DNA of 64,000 bases from Hymenobacter lapidiphilus (GTDB lineage Bacteria; Bacteroidota; Bacteroidia; Cytophagales; Hymenobacteraceae): contig NZ_JABKAU010000019.1 in assembly GCF_013377885.1 (NCBI RefSeq), positions 23,013-87,012 on the forward strand, in the 5' to 3' direction. The notes under the pieces were generated by a model. The model saw only the letters and a program-made list of their open reading frames with translations. It had not been told where the DNA came from and did no database searches. The position numbers and the translations under genes are program-made. This document shows, piece by piece, positions 9,070 to 17,497 of the stretch (position 1 is the first letter of the stretch; every line of letters starts with the position of its first letter).

Positions 9070-9173
9070 TTTTTTGAGCTGTTAGCTTTTAGCTGATAGC
9101 TATTAGCTTTTTTTCGGAGGCGTTGGGAAAAGCTGACAGCTAATAGCCATCAGCTAATAGCTCATAAAAGCTA
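9070..9173. repeat. REP-like AGCT repeat hairpin between adaptor and pump genes
   Basis: Multiple imperfect copies of AGCTGATAGCTATTAGCT run one way at 9078-9110 and the reverse complement runs back at 9130-9162, so the RNA would fold into a long stem. It sits in the only sizeable gap of the pump half of the operon. It could act as an mRNA-processing or stabilising hairpin. The same family appears at 8541-8636 and 21719-21862. Confidence 0.7.
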
Positions 9174-10316
9174 CTGGTTGAGGTAGATGGATTTGAGCTG
9201 GTAGGTGCCGGCCGTCACCACTCGGTCGTTCTCGTTCACTTCACCCTGCACCAGCACGGTTTGCTGGCCGTTCACGGCCCCCGGCTGCACGTAGCGAATC
9301 TTGAACCGCTCGGGGTTGGTGTGCACGAACACCACCGGCTTGCCGTTGAGGTCGGTGATGGCCGAAGTGGGTACCACCAGCTGCGGTTTGCCGCCGCCGG
9401 TCTGGCCCACCACCTGTACGTTCACGGCCTGGCCGGCCCGGTAGGCACTACCGTCCGTGGCATCAAGCTCCAGCACCAGCTGCCGGGCCTGATTCACGGG
9501 GTTCACCACGTTGCTGAATACCACCAGCCGGGCCGGTACGCCCGCCTGGCCCTGCAGGCCCTCCACCCGGAATGCGGCTCCCGGCGTCACCTTGGCCAAA
9601 TCCTGGGCAAATACCTGGGCCTCCACGCGCAGCTTGCCGGGGTTGATGACCCGGAACAGCTCGTCGCCCTGACTGACCTGCTGACCCACGGCGAGGTTGA
9701 ACACATCCACGGTGCCGCTTACCGGCGAGGTGATGCTGACGCGGCGCTGGCCCGCCTGACTGTTCTGAATACCGGCGTTCTGCCGGGCCTGGCGCAGGCG
9801 CAGTTCGGCAGCCACCACGTCTTTGCGGGCGGCAATGTCGGCAATGGTTTTCAGGCGGGCGTAGTCCTGCTGGGCCGCGCGCAACTCGGCCTGGGCGTTG
9901 GCCCGCTCGGTGCTGAGGCCAATTTGCTGGGTGGCGTCCAGCGTCTGCTCGATGACGGCCAGCACCTGGCCGGCCCGCACGGTTTTGCCCACCTGCGCGG
10001 CCAAACTCACGATGCGCCCGCTTTGCGGCACCACCACGCGGCCCTCGCCGCCCGCCGCCGCCGATACCGTGCCGTAGAGCGTAGCCCGGCTGTAGGTAGT
10101 GGAGTAGGCGGCTAGGTTGGTTTGCACCTGAAACAGGAACTGGCTTTCCTTGGGCAGCAGCACCTCATCGGTCAGGGCCACGCCGGTGCTGGCCTTAGCC
10201 TCGCCGCCGTGGTCTTCGCCGCCGTGGGCCTGCACCAGGCCCGGGGGCGGCAGCAGCACGGTCAGCACCAGGCCGGCCGCGGCCGTAACGGCCAGAAATT
10301 TATGCTTGGTTTTCAT
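9171..10316 (-). CDS. RND periplasmic adaptor (CusB/HlyD family)
   Basis: A 381-residue periplasmic membrane-fusion protein that bridges pump and outer-membrane channel. It begins with a Sec signal and then 'AHGGEDHGGEAKAS', a His/acid-rich stretch likely to bind metal. The lipoyl/barrel-sandwich halves ('VVVPQSGRIVSLAAQVGKTV' and 'ITSPVSGTVDVFNLAVGQQV') flank a helical hairpin of about 60 residues around residues 125-190, followed by beta-barrel and membrane-proximal domains. It overlaps the preceding accessory gene by 17 bases, showing a translationally coupled operon. Confidence 0.9.
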   Translation of the reverse strand: MKTKHKFLAVTAAAGLVLTVLLPPPGLVQAHGGEDHGGEAKASTGVALTDEVLLPKESQFLFQVQTNLAAYSTTYSRATLYGTVSAAAGGEGRVVVPQSGRIVSLAAQVGKTVRAGQVLAVIEQTLDATQQIGLSTERANAQAELRAAQQDYARLKTIADIAARKDVVAAELRLRQARQNAGIQNSQAGQRRVSITSPVSGTVDVFNLAVGQQVSQGDELFRVINPGKLRVEAQVFAQDLAKVTPGAAFRVEGLQGQAGVPARLVVFSNVVNPVNQARQLVLELDATDGSAYRAGQAVNVQVVGQTGGGKPQLVVPTSAITDLNGKPVVFVHTNPERFKIRYVQPGAVNGQQTVLVQGEVNENDRVVTAGTYQLKSIYLNQ

Positions 10317-10911
10317 ACACGGCAGGATTGGAGGTGGAAACAGGGGCGGTAGGGCGTCGGCGGCGCAGGAGCAAAACCGTGAGGCCGATGCCGAGCACGA
10401 AGGCCCCGATTAATGCCAGAACGGTTTTCCAGGAGGAAAAAAGCGAGGCAGCAGCCTCCGGAGCCGATGCGGTTACGGGCAGCTTCTCGCCCACCTTAAT
10501 GCCTTCAAGCAGGAGCAAATCGGCTTTGTCGCCGGCCACGATGTTGACCGTTAAACTGTAGGCCTTGTTGGCCGGAAACTGGCCTTCCACCAGGTAGATG
10601 CCCGGCTCCTGCTCCGTTACGGCCCACTTCAGGCTGGCGTCTTCCGGCGTAGTGAGCGTGAGTTTGGCCCCCTTGATGGGCACGTTGGTCGCGTAATCGG
10701 AGAGAAACAGGCGCAGGTCGGCGGGTTGGCCGCCTTCCAGCGGCTCGTAGCGCAGCAGCACCTCGAACTGCTCCGACAGCGCCGCCACCGAAAAGGACGT
10801 GGCCCCGGCCGGAGTGCCGGCCTTGGGGCCGTCGCCGTGGTCTTCGCCCCCGTGGGCGCGGGCCGTCCCGCTCAGCAGCAGGCCCAGCAGCAAAATCAGG
10901 AGTTGTTTCAT
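10300..10911 (-). CDS. Periplasmic accessory protein with C-terminal membrane anchor
   Basis: A 203-residue exported protein. After the signal peptide comes 'HGGEDHGDGP', the same His-rich motif that opens the adaptor encoded next. A beta-rich domain follows ('FEVLLRYEPLEGGQPADLRL', with a Lys/Thr-rich strand pattern), then one membrane helix ('VLALIGAFVLGIGLTVLLL') and an Arg-rich cytosolic tail. The soluble part resembles the extra N-terminal domain that some CzcB/CusB adaptors carry, here encoded separately. The shared motif and the overlap with the adaptor gene suggest that it hands metal to, or stabilises, the efflux complex. The start is the ATG at 10911; a GTG nine bases upstream is possible. 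Confidence 0.7.
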   Translation of the reverse strand: MKQLLILLLGLLLSGTARAHGGEDHGDGPKAGTPAGATSFSVAALSEQFEVLLRYEPLEGGQPADLRLFLSDYATNVPIKGAKLTLTTPEDASLKWAVTEQEPGIYLVEGQFPANKAYSLTVNIVAGDKADLLLLEGIKVGEKLPVTASAPEAAASLFSSWKTVLALIGAFVLGIGLTVLLLRRRRPTAPVSTSNPAVYENQA

Positions 10912-10912
10912 G

Positions 10913-12163
10913 TTATTCACCCCGCAGGTAGTTAAGTTCGATGAGGGCCTGACGATAGTCGCGGATGGTAGTCAGGTAGGTATTTTGAATGGTGAAAGCC
11001 TGGTTGAGGCTCTGAATCAGGACCAGATAGCTGATTTCGCCGGCCCGAAACAGGCGCTGCGACTGGCTGATAATAGCCCCCGACTGCGGCACACCGGTCT
11101 GCTCGTAGTAGCCCAGCGAGGCCGAAAACTTGCGCGTATCGGCCAGCGCCTGCTCGTAGAGGCTGCTCAGCTCCAGGCGCTGGGCCTGCAGCTGGTAGCC
11201 GGCCGCCTCGCCGCGGGCCGTGGCCGCCTGTAGCTGCGAGCGGTAGGTCCAGAACCACACGGGCACCGACACGCCGAACTGAAAGCGGTACTTAAGAGCC
11301 GAGTTCTCAAAAGCCTGATTCTGATACCCTACCGTGAGGGCCGGCGTGCGCCGGGCCCGCACCAGACTGATGCCCGACTGGCTCAGGGCCACGTTCTGGG
11401 TGGCGGCCGCCAGCGTGGGGCTGCGCACCAGGGCCGTGCTGTCTTCAGCGGGCAGACCGCTGAGCAGCGCCCCACCCGTTTGCACTAGTTCCGGGCCACT
11501 GCGGCGCAGGTCGGTGCTGGTGGTGAAAGCGGCCGTGGGCTGGCCCAGTAGCAAGCCCAGGCGGCGCTGTGCGGCGCGTAAATCGGCGGTGGCCTGCTGC
11601 AGCTGCACGGCTACCAGCCGGGCTTCGGCCTCGGTGCTGATGCGCTGCAGCGACGTGATTTCCCCGGCCGCATACAGCCGCTCGGTGGCCACCCGCAGGG
11701 CCTGATACAGGCTGTCCTGGTAGGCGAGCTGCCGGACCTGGGCCTCGGCAAACTGCAGGCTCAGGTAAGCCAGCCGGGTATCGCGCAGCACCGTGGCCCG
11801 GCTCACCTCGCGGTTGCGCTCGGCCAGACTGATGCCTGCCTCCGCCACCTGGCGCTGGCGCCGGTACACGTTCGGAAAGTCAATGGTCTGCACCACGCCC
11901 GGGGCCCACCGCTCGCCCGTGGGGGCCGAGAACAGCAGGTCCGGGTTGGCCAGCGAGAATGCCCCCCGCTTCAGGGCCCGCTGCTCCTCCACCTCGCGGT
12001 CGGACTGCCGCAGCCGCGGGTGGCGGCGCAGGCTCCGAGCTTCGGCGCTATCGAGGCCGATGACGGTTTGAGCCTGGGCAGCTTCTCGGCCTGGCCCCAG
12101 CAGCAGCAGTAAGACCAGCACCAACAGCCAACGGGCCCCGCGTTTTAATTCAAAATACGTCAT
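10913..12163 (-). CDS. TolC-family outer-membrane efflux protein
   Basis: A 416-residue outer-membrane channel for the RND complex. It has a Sec signal ending near 'AQAQTVIGLDSAEA', then two repeats of long amphipathic helices ('QRLFRAGEISYLVLIQSLNQ' is the typical second-repeat signature with the G-E-x-S/Y pattern). It lies directly upstream of the accessory, adaptor and pump genes, so the whole tripartite export path is encoded in one block. It is separated by about 100 bases from the metal-binding protein gene before it. Confidence 0.85.
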   Translation of the reverse strand: MTYFELKRGARWLLVLVLLLLLGPGREAAQAQTVIGLDSAEARSLRRHPRLRQSDREVEEQRALKRGAFSLANPDLLFSAPTGERWAPGVVQTIDFPNVYRRQRQVAEAGISLAERNREVSRATVLRDTRLAYLSLQFAEAQVRQLAYQDSLYQALRVATERLYAAGEITSLQRISTEAEARLVAVQLQQATADLRAAQRRLGLLLGQPTAAFTTSTDLRRSGPELVQTGGALLSGLPAEDSTALVRSPTLAAATQNVALSQSGISLVRARRTPALTVGYQNQAFENSALKYRFQFGVSVPVWFWTYRSQLQAATARGEAAGYQLQAQRLELSSLYEQALADTRKFSASLGYYEQTGVPQSGAIISQSQRLFRAGEISYLVLIQSLNQAFTIQNTYLTTIRDYRQALIELNYLRGE

Positions 12164-12268
12164 ACAATCACATTAAGACCAGCCGGTGGGCCGCCCGCCG
12201 TTGCAGCAGCCGACGGCCCGAGGCGGAGAAGGCCCGGACGCCGGGCATCCGGAAACCGGCGCTGCCAA

Positions 12269-12823
12269 TTACTTTTTCACGAGGGCCATGCCGCACTTCG
12301 GGCACGCGCCGGGCTTGTCGCTGGCGCTGCCTTCACACTGCATGGGGCACTGGTAAGCGGCACTCACGGCTTTGCCGGTTTTAGCCGCCGCGTCGAGCTT
12401 TTCAAACCGGGCCGAGAGCGACTTGCCCTTGGCTTTGAGGCTGACAATGGCCGTGCGAACGGTGATGCCGGCCGGAACCTGCGCCACTAGGTGGTCGCCG
12501 ACAGGCGTGAGGGCCACGGTACTGGTTTTACCGGCCGTGGTCAGCAGCATCACGGTGCCGGTGGTGGCTGTGGGGGCCATGGTGGCTTCGTTGGCGTCGA
12601 GCAGGTACACGTGTACTTCGCCGGCCTGCTGCACCAGCTCCAGGTGGTAGGCGCCGGCCGTCCGGACTACGCCCCCGTGGGGCGACTGGTGAGCATGGGT
12701 TTCGCCGGCCGCTTTATGGCCGTGGGCGGCGGTGCCGGGCTTATGGCTGTGCTGAGCCTGGGCCGAGCAAGAAGCAGTGGCCACGATAGCGGCGGCGATG
12801 AGCAGGATTTGGGAAACCTTCAT
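12269..12823 (-). CDS. Secreted His-rich protein with heavy-metal-binding module
   Basis: A 184-residue exported protein. The signal sequence ends around 'ASCSAQAQ', whose Cys could be a lipid anchor. A His-rich linker follows ('HSHKPGTAAHGHKAAGETHA'), then a beta domain, and finally the Cys module 'YQCPMQCEG...CPKCGMALVKK', the HMBD-type zinc-ribbon-like motif found on copper ATPases and CusB adaptors. It probably binds copper or a similar ion in the periplasm and passes it to the efflux system whose genes follow. Here the usual CPMHPE is changed to CPMQCE. Confidence 0.75.
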   Translation of the reverse strand: MKVSQILLIAAAIVATASCSAQAQHSHKPGTAAHGHKAAGETHAHQSPHGGVVRTAGAYHLELVQQAGEVHVYLLDANEATMAPTATTGTVMLLTTAGKTSTVALTPVGDHLVAQVPAGITVRTAIVSLKAKGKSLSARFEKLDAAAKTGKAVSAAYQCPMQCEGSASDKPGACPKCGMALVKK

Positions 12824-12871
12824 GGGGAAATGAAACGTGAGTTTAGGGGGAAAAGCAGGAAGCGCGGAAGG

Positions 12872-13576
12872 CTACATTTTGTCGGCGTTCTGGGCGTGCC
12901 AGGTCTTAAAGGCGTCTATTTCCTTCTGCTGGGTGTCAATCATCTTCTCCGCCATAGCCTTGAGCTTGCTGTCTTTGCCGTAGGCCACTTCGGCTTTGGC
13001 CATGTTCATGGCACTCTGGTGGTGCGTGGTCATCAGCATGTTGAAGTTCATGTCCGGGTTGGCCACGGTAGGCGGCGTATTCTGCATCATGGTCGTCATC
13101 GACGTCTTCATCTGGGCCGTGAACGGGTCGTTCGGGTCCGTGGGCTGGTAGTTGGTCGGGGCATTGTCGAGGCGGGTGGCCACGGCTTCCAGCTCCCCGA
13201 TTTCCTGCTGCTGGTCGGCCTTGATTTTCTCGGCCATCTGGCGCATGGTGGCGTCTTTGCCATCGCGCAGCTGAATGTCGGCCATGGCCACCGCGCCTTT
13301 GTGGTGCTCCAGCATCATGTGGGCAAAGTCGTGGTCGGTGTTGCCCTTCATTTTCATGGCGTCCATCTTACCCATCATCTCATCCATCGAGGCTTTCAGG
13401 GGCGAGTCGCTGGCCATCGTGGAGTGGTCCATTGTAGAATGGTCCATCGTGGCCATGTCGCCGGCCGCGGCAGTTTCGGTGGTGGCGGTGGTTTCCGTAG
13501 CGGTTTTGGTGTCGCAGCTGGCCAGCAGCAGGGTGCCGGAGTACAGCAGGGCGCAAAGAATGGCTTGGGTTTTCAT
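12872..13576 (-). CDS. DUF305 lipoprotein, two-domain
   Basis: A 234-residue lipoprotein (lipobox 'LLLASC' near residue 20) with a Met/His-rich linker of repeated MDHSTM units and two DUF305 ferritin-like helical domains. Each has the hallmark H-x10-MA/MN pattern: 'HDFAHMMLEHHKGAVAMA' and 'MNFNMLMTTHHQSAMNMAKA'. DUF305 proteins are regularly found in copper-resistance operons and are thought to bind copper through the Met and His residues. It lies between two metal-binding proteins in the operon. Confidence 0.85.
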   Translation of the reverse strand: MKTQAILCALLYSGTLLLASCDTKTATETTATTETAAAGDMATMDHSTMDHSTMASDSPLKASMDEMMGKMDAMKMKGNTDHDFAHMMLEHHKGAVAMADIQLRDGKDATMRQMAEKIKADQQQEIGELEAVATRLDNAPTNYQPTDPNDPFTAQMKTSMTTMMQNTPPTVANPDMNFNMLMTTHHQSAMNMAKAEVAYGKDSKLKAMAEKMIDTQQKEIDAFKTWHAQNADKM

Positions 13577-13635
13577 GGATTCAGGGAATTAGCGGAGGAA
13601 AAAACGAGCGGGAAAAGCGCGCAAAACGGAGCTGC

Positions 13636-14598
13636 CTAGCTAGCGGCCGGGCCTTTCACGTTGATAGTGAAGTCGCCGGTGTGGATCTTGCCGGCGTGGT
13701 TGAACTGCAGGAACACGCGGTACAGGCCAGGCGCCTCGAAGTTGGTGTTGAAGCCAATGGCCGGGCCTTTGTCAGCCTGGTCGTTCGGGTGCACGTGCAG
13801 GTAGCGTTCTGTGTCTTCGCTGATGACGACCACGTGACCCAGCGCGCCCAGGTAATTGTCGAGGTCGGTTACGGGCTGGCCGTTTTTGCTGATGACGATT
13901 TTCATGCCCAGCAGCTGGCCGGTGTTCAGGGGCTTATCAAACGCCAGGGTGGCCGAGTAGCCATCCTTTTCCCAGCTCATATCATCGTTCTTGAACTTGA
14001 CGGGCGCGTATTTCGGTCCCTGCACCGTCACGGGCTGGCGGCCCAGCTGGTGGCTGCTCCCGGTAGGCGAGTAGTCCTGGAACAGCACAAACTCGCCACC
14101 CTTGGGGAAGGTGTAATCCACCTGGTAGTCGCCCTGGGCCGTGTACTCGGGGTGCTCGTGGTAGAACTGCGAGAGGTCTTTGCTGACGATAATCAGGTGA
14201 ATCTTCTTCTCGTGCACCACGGCCAGCGGCACCGGGGCGGCCTCGTTGCCGGTTTCCTGGGGCGTGAAAGCCAGCTTGGCGGGCTGCCCGGCTACCAGCT
14301 GCATGGGGATAGGGGTGAACTTCATCTGGTAGGCCTTGCCATTGCTGGCGGGCAGGTCGGTGTGCTCCAGGTTCATGCCGCACTTCGGGCATGTGTCGCC
14401 CGCCTTGGTGCTGGTTACCTCGGGGTGCATGGGGCAGGAATAAATGTGGCCGCCGGCGTGCTCATCGGTACCCGCCGCGGGCCCATCGGTGGGCGTAGTA
14501 ACGGTATCGGTGGCACTGCTGCTGCCGGCATCCGACGAGCAGCTGGCAACGGTAAACAGGCTGGCAGCGGCCAGCAGCGGAACAAAAATGCGCTTCAT
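13636..14598 (-). CDS. Metal-binding lipoprotein with HMBD module
   Basis: A 320-residue lipoprotein; I chose the ATG at 14598, which gives a clean lipid signal ('MKRIFVPLLAAASLFTVASC'). After an acidic/Ser-Thr linker comes the module 'YSCPMHPEV...CPKCGMNLE', known from copper-resistance proteins. The rest is two Ig-like beta domains with His patterns ('FYHEHPEY', 'YLHVHP', 'FNHAGKIHTGDF'), similar to the domains seen in proteins annotated as copper-binding hypothetical proteins near CusABC. It is probably a periplasmic metal sponge or chaperone. Confidence 0.75.
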   Translation of the reverse strand: MKRIFVPLLAAASLFTVASCSSDAGSSSATDTVTTPTDGPAAGTDEHAGGHIYSCPMHPEVTSTKAGDTCPKCGMNLEHTDLPASNGKAYQMKFTPIPMQLVAGQPAKLAFTPQETGNEAAPVPLAVVHEKKIHLIIVSKDLSQFYHEHPEYTAQGDYQVDYTFPKGGEFVLFQDYSPTGSSHQLGRQPVTVQGPKYAPVKFKNDDMSWEKDGYSATLAFDKPLNTGQLLGMKIVISKNGQPVTDLDNYLGALGHVVVISEDTERYLHVHPNDQADKGPAIGFNTNFEAPGLYRVFLQFNHAGKIHTGDFTINVKGPAAS

Positions 14599-14657
14599 AT
14601 AAAAACAGGTAAGGAGTGGAAACGGTGGAAAATTGGCCTCAGCCAGGGTTCGGCAGT

Positions 14658-14789
14658 TTACGCCAGCCACTGCTGCCAGAGCACGAAGCTTAAGGCGGCA
14701 GCCACTACGGCGTAGAGCAGGTAGGAGGGCCAGCGGCGACCTGGTTCCGACGGAGCCGAGCCATTGGCTGCCTCACAACAACGCTTCAT
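14658..14789 (-). CDS. 43-residue membrane peptide with CC motif
   Basis: The ATG at 14789 gives a 43-residue peptide: 'MKRCCEAANGSAPSEPGRRW' and then a single membrane helix 'LLYAVVAAALSFVLWQQWL'. The N-terminal Cys pair would face the cytosol. It sits in the metal operon 60 bases before the HMBD lipoprotein gene. Upstream in-frame sequence gives a longer version without any signal. Small CC-containing membrane peptides of this look occur in copper and mercury loci, but I cannot name a family. The coding call rests on position and composition. Confidence 0.5.
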   Translation of the reverse strand: MKRCCEAANGSAPSEPGRRWPSYLLYAVVAAALSFVLWQQWLA

Positions 14790-14917
14790 TGCGGGAACGG
14801 TAAAACCAGGAAATAGGGCAAGGGGCGCGCGGCCAAACTGCGCGGGCGAGCAAACGAAAAGGCCCGCCCCGGACATAGCACAGCTATGTCGGCGCGAGCC
14901 TTAGCGCGTCGAAAAAA

Positions 14918-15391
14918 TCAGACAGTCAGCGACTGAATGTAAATGCGGATGTCCGGAATTTTGGGCTTCAGATGCCGCGGCGGAACCAGGGCAACAGCGG
15001 CCGTCTGGTCCCACTTGCCCGCCAGGGGCCGGAAATGGAATTCCGCTGCCGTTGGCAGCACGGCCGGGGCCGGAATGAGCAGGTTCTTCTGAACCGGTGT
15101 CGTCAGGGCCGAAAGCAGGGCCGCCGAGTTGTCCTTGCAGCAGTCGTGCTGGCTGCCAGCCGACTTGGCAGGGTGCTGGTCTGGCTTGGTGGTGGGCTCG
15201 GCAACCACTCCATGACCCGCGCAGCACGGGTGCGACGGCTGGGCCGCTTCGGGGTACTCGGCCACGGCCAGGCTGATTGCCGGCACCGGGTTTACTACGG
15301 CGCACAGGCACTGCCCCACGAACACGTTGACGAAGACGAGCAGGAAGCTCGTCGCCAGCAAACGGCGGAAGGGGAACAGGCTACGGAACAT
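14918..15391 (-). CDS. Secreted Cys/His-rich protein, first gene of the metal operon
   Basis: A 157-residue exported protein with an N-terminal hydrophobic segment ('LLATSFLLVFVNVFVGQCLC') and paired-Cys/His motifs 'HPCCAGHG' and 'QHDCCKDN', spaced by a Lys/His-rich linker. This pattern suggests soft-metal binding in the periplasm. It is the promoter-proximal gene of the minus-strand block that ends with the RND pump. No close family is recognised; similar short HPCC/DCC proteins are common at the start of Bacteroidota copper loci (recollection, not verified). Confidence 0.65.
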   Translation of the reverse strand: MFRSLFPFRRLLATSFLLVFVNVFVGQCLCAVVNPVPAISLAVAEYPEAAQPSHPCCAGHGVVAEPTTKPDQHPAKSAGSQHDCCKDNSAALLSALTTPVQKNLLIPAPAVLPTAAEFHFRPLAGKWDQTAAVALVPPRHLKPKIPDIRIYIQSLTV

Positions 15392-16023
15392 AGACGGCGC
15401 TAAGCGACTGCGAAATTAGTCTTATCTTCTGAAAAAGCTTACCAATATAGTGCCGTTACCACGGCTCGAATTTTGCGCCCTGCCCCTTGTTCGTGCTGAT
15501 TTATAGCGCCGAAGGAAGTTTTTGCGCCTCTAACGGCTCATGAACGCACTTGGCTCCGGTACGCGGCCGATCATCAAGTGCGAAATTATATAAGTAACCG
15601 GCCATATTTTACCTACCCGATTTGGCAGCGCCGCCCGCAATGGCCTGTGCTTTGGCGGGAAGAGCTATTACCGCGAAGTCGTTACATTATGCCATTTCAC
15701 GGCCGGATTCAGTACCAACTTCGGGCCCAGGAAGCCGTGGATAATGCAACTGAAAAGCGGCCCGCTTACTGCTTACGCCTGCCTAACATCGGTGTATTTA
15801 TAGCGCGTCCGTACAGCAGTATTTGTAGCAAGCGTATCCTTGCGACCATCACTTGTTGAACGTTTTCGGCATCACCCACGGCCAGCTGCATAACGGCTGG
15901 TTCCATCGAAGGATAAGTGGCCCAACGCACGGTTGTGCTACCCATTTTGAGTAAGGTCGTGCGGCAGGTGATGAAATTAAACGACCAGCATCACCTTCTT
16001 CCCCAAGTCGCCTAAACCGTTCC
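15392..16023. other. Intergenic between metal operon and SpoIIAA-like gene
   Basis: About 630 bases. The left part must hold the promoter of the metal operon (leftward); a weak TAnnTTTG-like element, TAATTTCG, is on the minus strand near 15411-15418. No dyad that would serve as a clear metal-regulator operator was seen. A 59-codon minus-strand frame (15766-15945) and a 93-codon plus-strand frame opening with GTG (15578) are present, but neither has recognisable features. Confidence 0.4.
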
Positions 16024-16449
16024 ATGCATATCAGTACTTTATACGATACCGACGGCAGCAGCTGCACGCTCACCTTCGAAGAACCGGACGGTTGGCTGCG
16101 AGCCACATGGCGTGGGTACATAGACCCGGCAGAAGCTGTGCGCGGAGCCGAGAATTACTTGAGCCACGCCGCCCTACAGCCCTGTCCCTATTTGCTCAAC
16201 GACAACTCGGCCCTGCGAGGTCCCTGGTTTGATTCAGTGGATTGGCTCGAACGGGTATGGCTGCCCCATGCCCTGCGGCTGGAAATACGTTTTATCGCTC
16301 ACGTTGCGCAGGCTAATACGCACGCTGACTTGCTGACGCGCTCCTTCCAGCAAGCTGTACAGGGCCAGTTGGAGCTACAGGTTTTCTCTGCCGTGGCCGA
16401 AGCGGAGCATTGGCTGCGCAGCTGCCAGTTGCGGGGCTACCGCACCTGA
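16024..16449 (+). CDS. SpoIIAA/STAS-like hypothetical protein
   Basis: A 141-residue soluble protein. The opening strands ('CTLTFEEPDGWLRATWRGYI' and the DPAEAVRGAENYL helix that follows) match a family of short STAS/SpoIIAA-like proteins expanded in Hymenobacter and relatives, thought to be regulatory or stress-linked. The Trp/Leu-rich core fits an alternating alpha/beta fold. There is no membrane segment and no catalytic motif. It is followed by a methyltransferase gene in the same direction after 190 bases. The function is unknown. Confidence 0.6.
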   Translation: MHISTLYDTDGSSCTLTFEEPDGWLRATWRGYIDPAEAVRGAENYLSHAALQPCPYLLNDNSALRGPWFDSVDWLERVWLPHALRLEIRFIAHVAQANTHADLLTRSFQQAVQGQLELQVFSAVAEAEHWLRSCQLRGYRT

Positions 16450-16638
16450 CGGCCAGGATAGATGATAAGCGTGTGCCCTTCGTGGTACTCAAGCCGATGT
16501 GCTTGTCCGAACGACCCGCCTCCTGGCTGGAACAGGCGGAATACGGGGGCGGGTATGGCCACGACGCTGTAGCGGATGGGGGCGGGAATTTATCGAAGTG
16601 CTTCAGCCTCAAAATACTAGTTCACGTAAGCGGGCCTT

Positions 16639-17304
16639 ATGAATACATCCAGCCTGACCAATTACTGGGACACGCTCTACGCCCAACGACGGCCGGAGCA
16701 GGCCAGTTGGTTCCAGCAGCACCCTGCGGCTTGCTTACGCCTTTTCGCGCGCGCCAACCTGCCCTTCGATGCGCCCATCATCGACGTGGGGTCGGGCCTC
16801 TCGCCCTTCCTTGATGGTCTGCTGGCCCAAGGCTACTTAAACCTGATTGCCACGGATTTGAGTGCCACTGCGCTGGATCAGCACCGGCGCCAACTGCCGC
16901 CTACACAAGCGGATCGGGTACTGTGGGTGGTTGATGACGTAACGGCCCCGCAGCACCTGCCCTTGCTCGATCCCGTACTGCTGTGGCACGACCGGGCGTT
17001 GTTGCACCGCCTGACTAGTCCCACCCAAATGGCGATGTATCGCCGTCTGTTGGACCACATGGTCTTGGCCCACGGCTGGGTGTTATTGGCTGCGCGCGCG
17101 CCACAGCCCGGCCCACCCCTGACCGATGCCGGGTTGCTGGTTCAGCCCTATGGCGTGGCTGAGTTAACGGCTCTGCTGGGCGCCGATTACGCACTGCGGG
17201 GCACCTTCGACGAAGTGCATGAAACGCCCCAGGGGGAAAAGCAAACCTACACGTTTGCCCTCTTCCAGCGCAATGCCACAGCCCGCACAGGTGCTTGGCA
17301 ATAG
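16639..17304 (+). CDS. Class I SAM-dependent methyltransferase
   Basis: A 221-residue cytosolic methyltransferase. Motif I is 'IIDVGSGLSPFLDGLLAQG' near residue 47, with the acidic end of strand 2 in 'LIATDLSATAL' and motif IV-like 'LLWHDRALLHRL'. The opening 'YWDTLYAQRRPEQASWFQQH' is typical of a small-molecule methyltransferase group (often thiol, tellurite or chalcogenide types). The substrate cannot be told. It stands between the STAS-like gene and the end of the uronate locus. Confidence 0.8.
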   Translation: MNTSSLTNYWDTLYAQRRPEQASWFQQHPAACLRLFARANLPFDAPIIDVGSGLSPFLDGLLAQGYLNLIATDLSATALDQHRRQLPPTQADRVLWVVDDVTAPQHLPLLDPVLLWHDRALLHRLTSPTQMAMYRRLLDHMVLAHGWVLLAARAPQPGPPLTDAGLLVQPYGVAELTALLGADYALRGTFDEVHETPQGEKQTYTFALFQRNATARTGAWQ

Positions 17305-17497
17305 CCGATGACGCGTTTGAAAAGGCGCGCAATCCAACATAATGGGCCCTGAATCGTCTATTTTCAGGAACTGTTCCGGTTGATGTACAAAACAGCAGGC
17401 TGGTAACACCTGCTATGCTGGCAAATTGCAGGAACAAGTGCTTGGCAAAGCCAGTCGTTTCCATCCAACGAACGGTGAATTTGCTAACACCATGCAC

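Noticed and set aside
12491..13639. A 382-codon plus-strand open frame opposite the DUF305 and His-rich genes
   Set aside because: It is the mirror of GC-rich coding DNA; the minus-strand genes have signal peptides and known domains.
15578..15859. A 93-codon plus-strand frame
   Set aside because: GTG start, unusual composition rich in Arg/Tyr/Ile, and no motif; probably chance.
15766..15945. A 59-codon minus-strand frame with ATG at 15945
   Set aside because: The composition is plausible, but there is no family, no ribosome site and no operon context.
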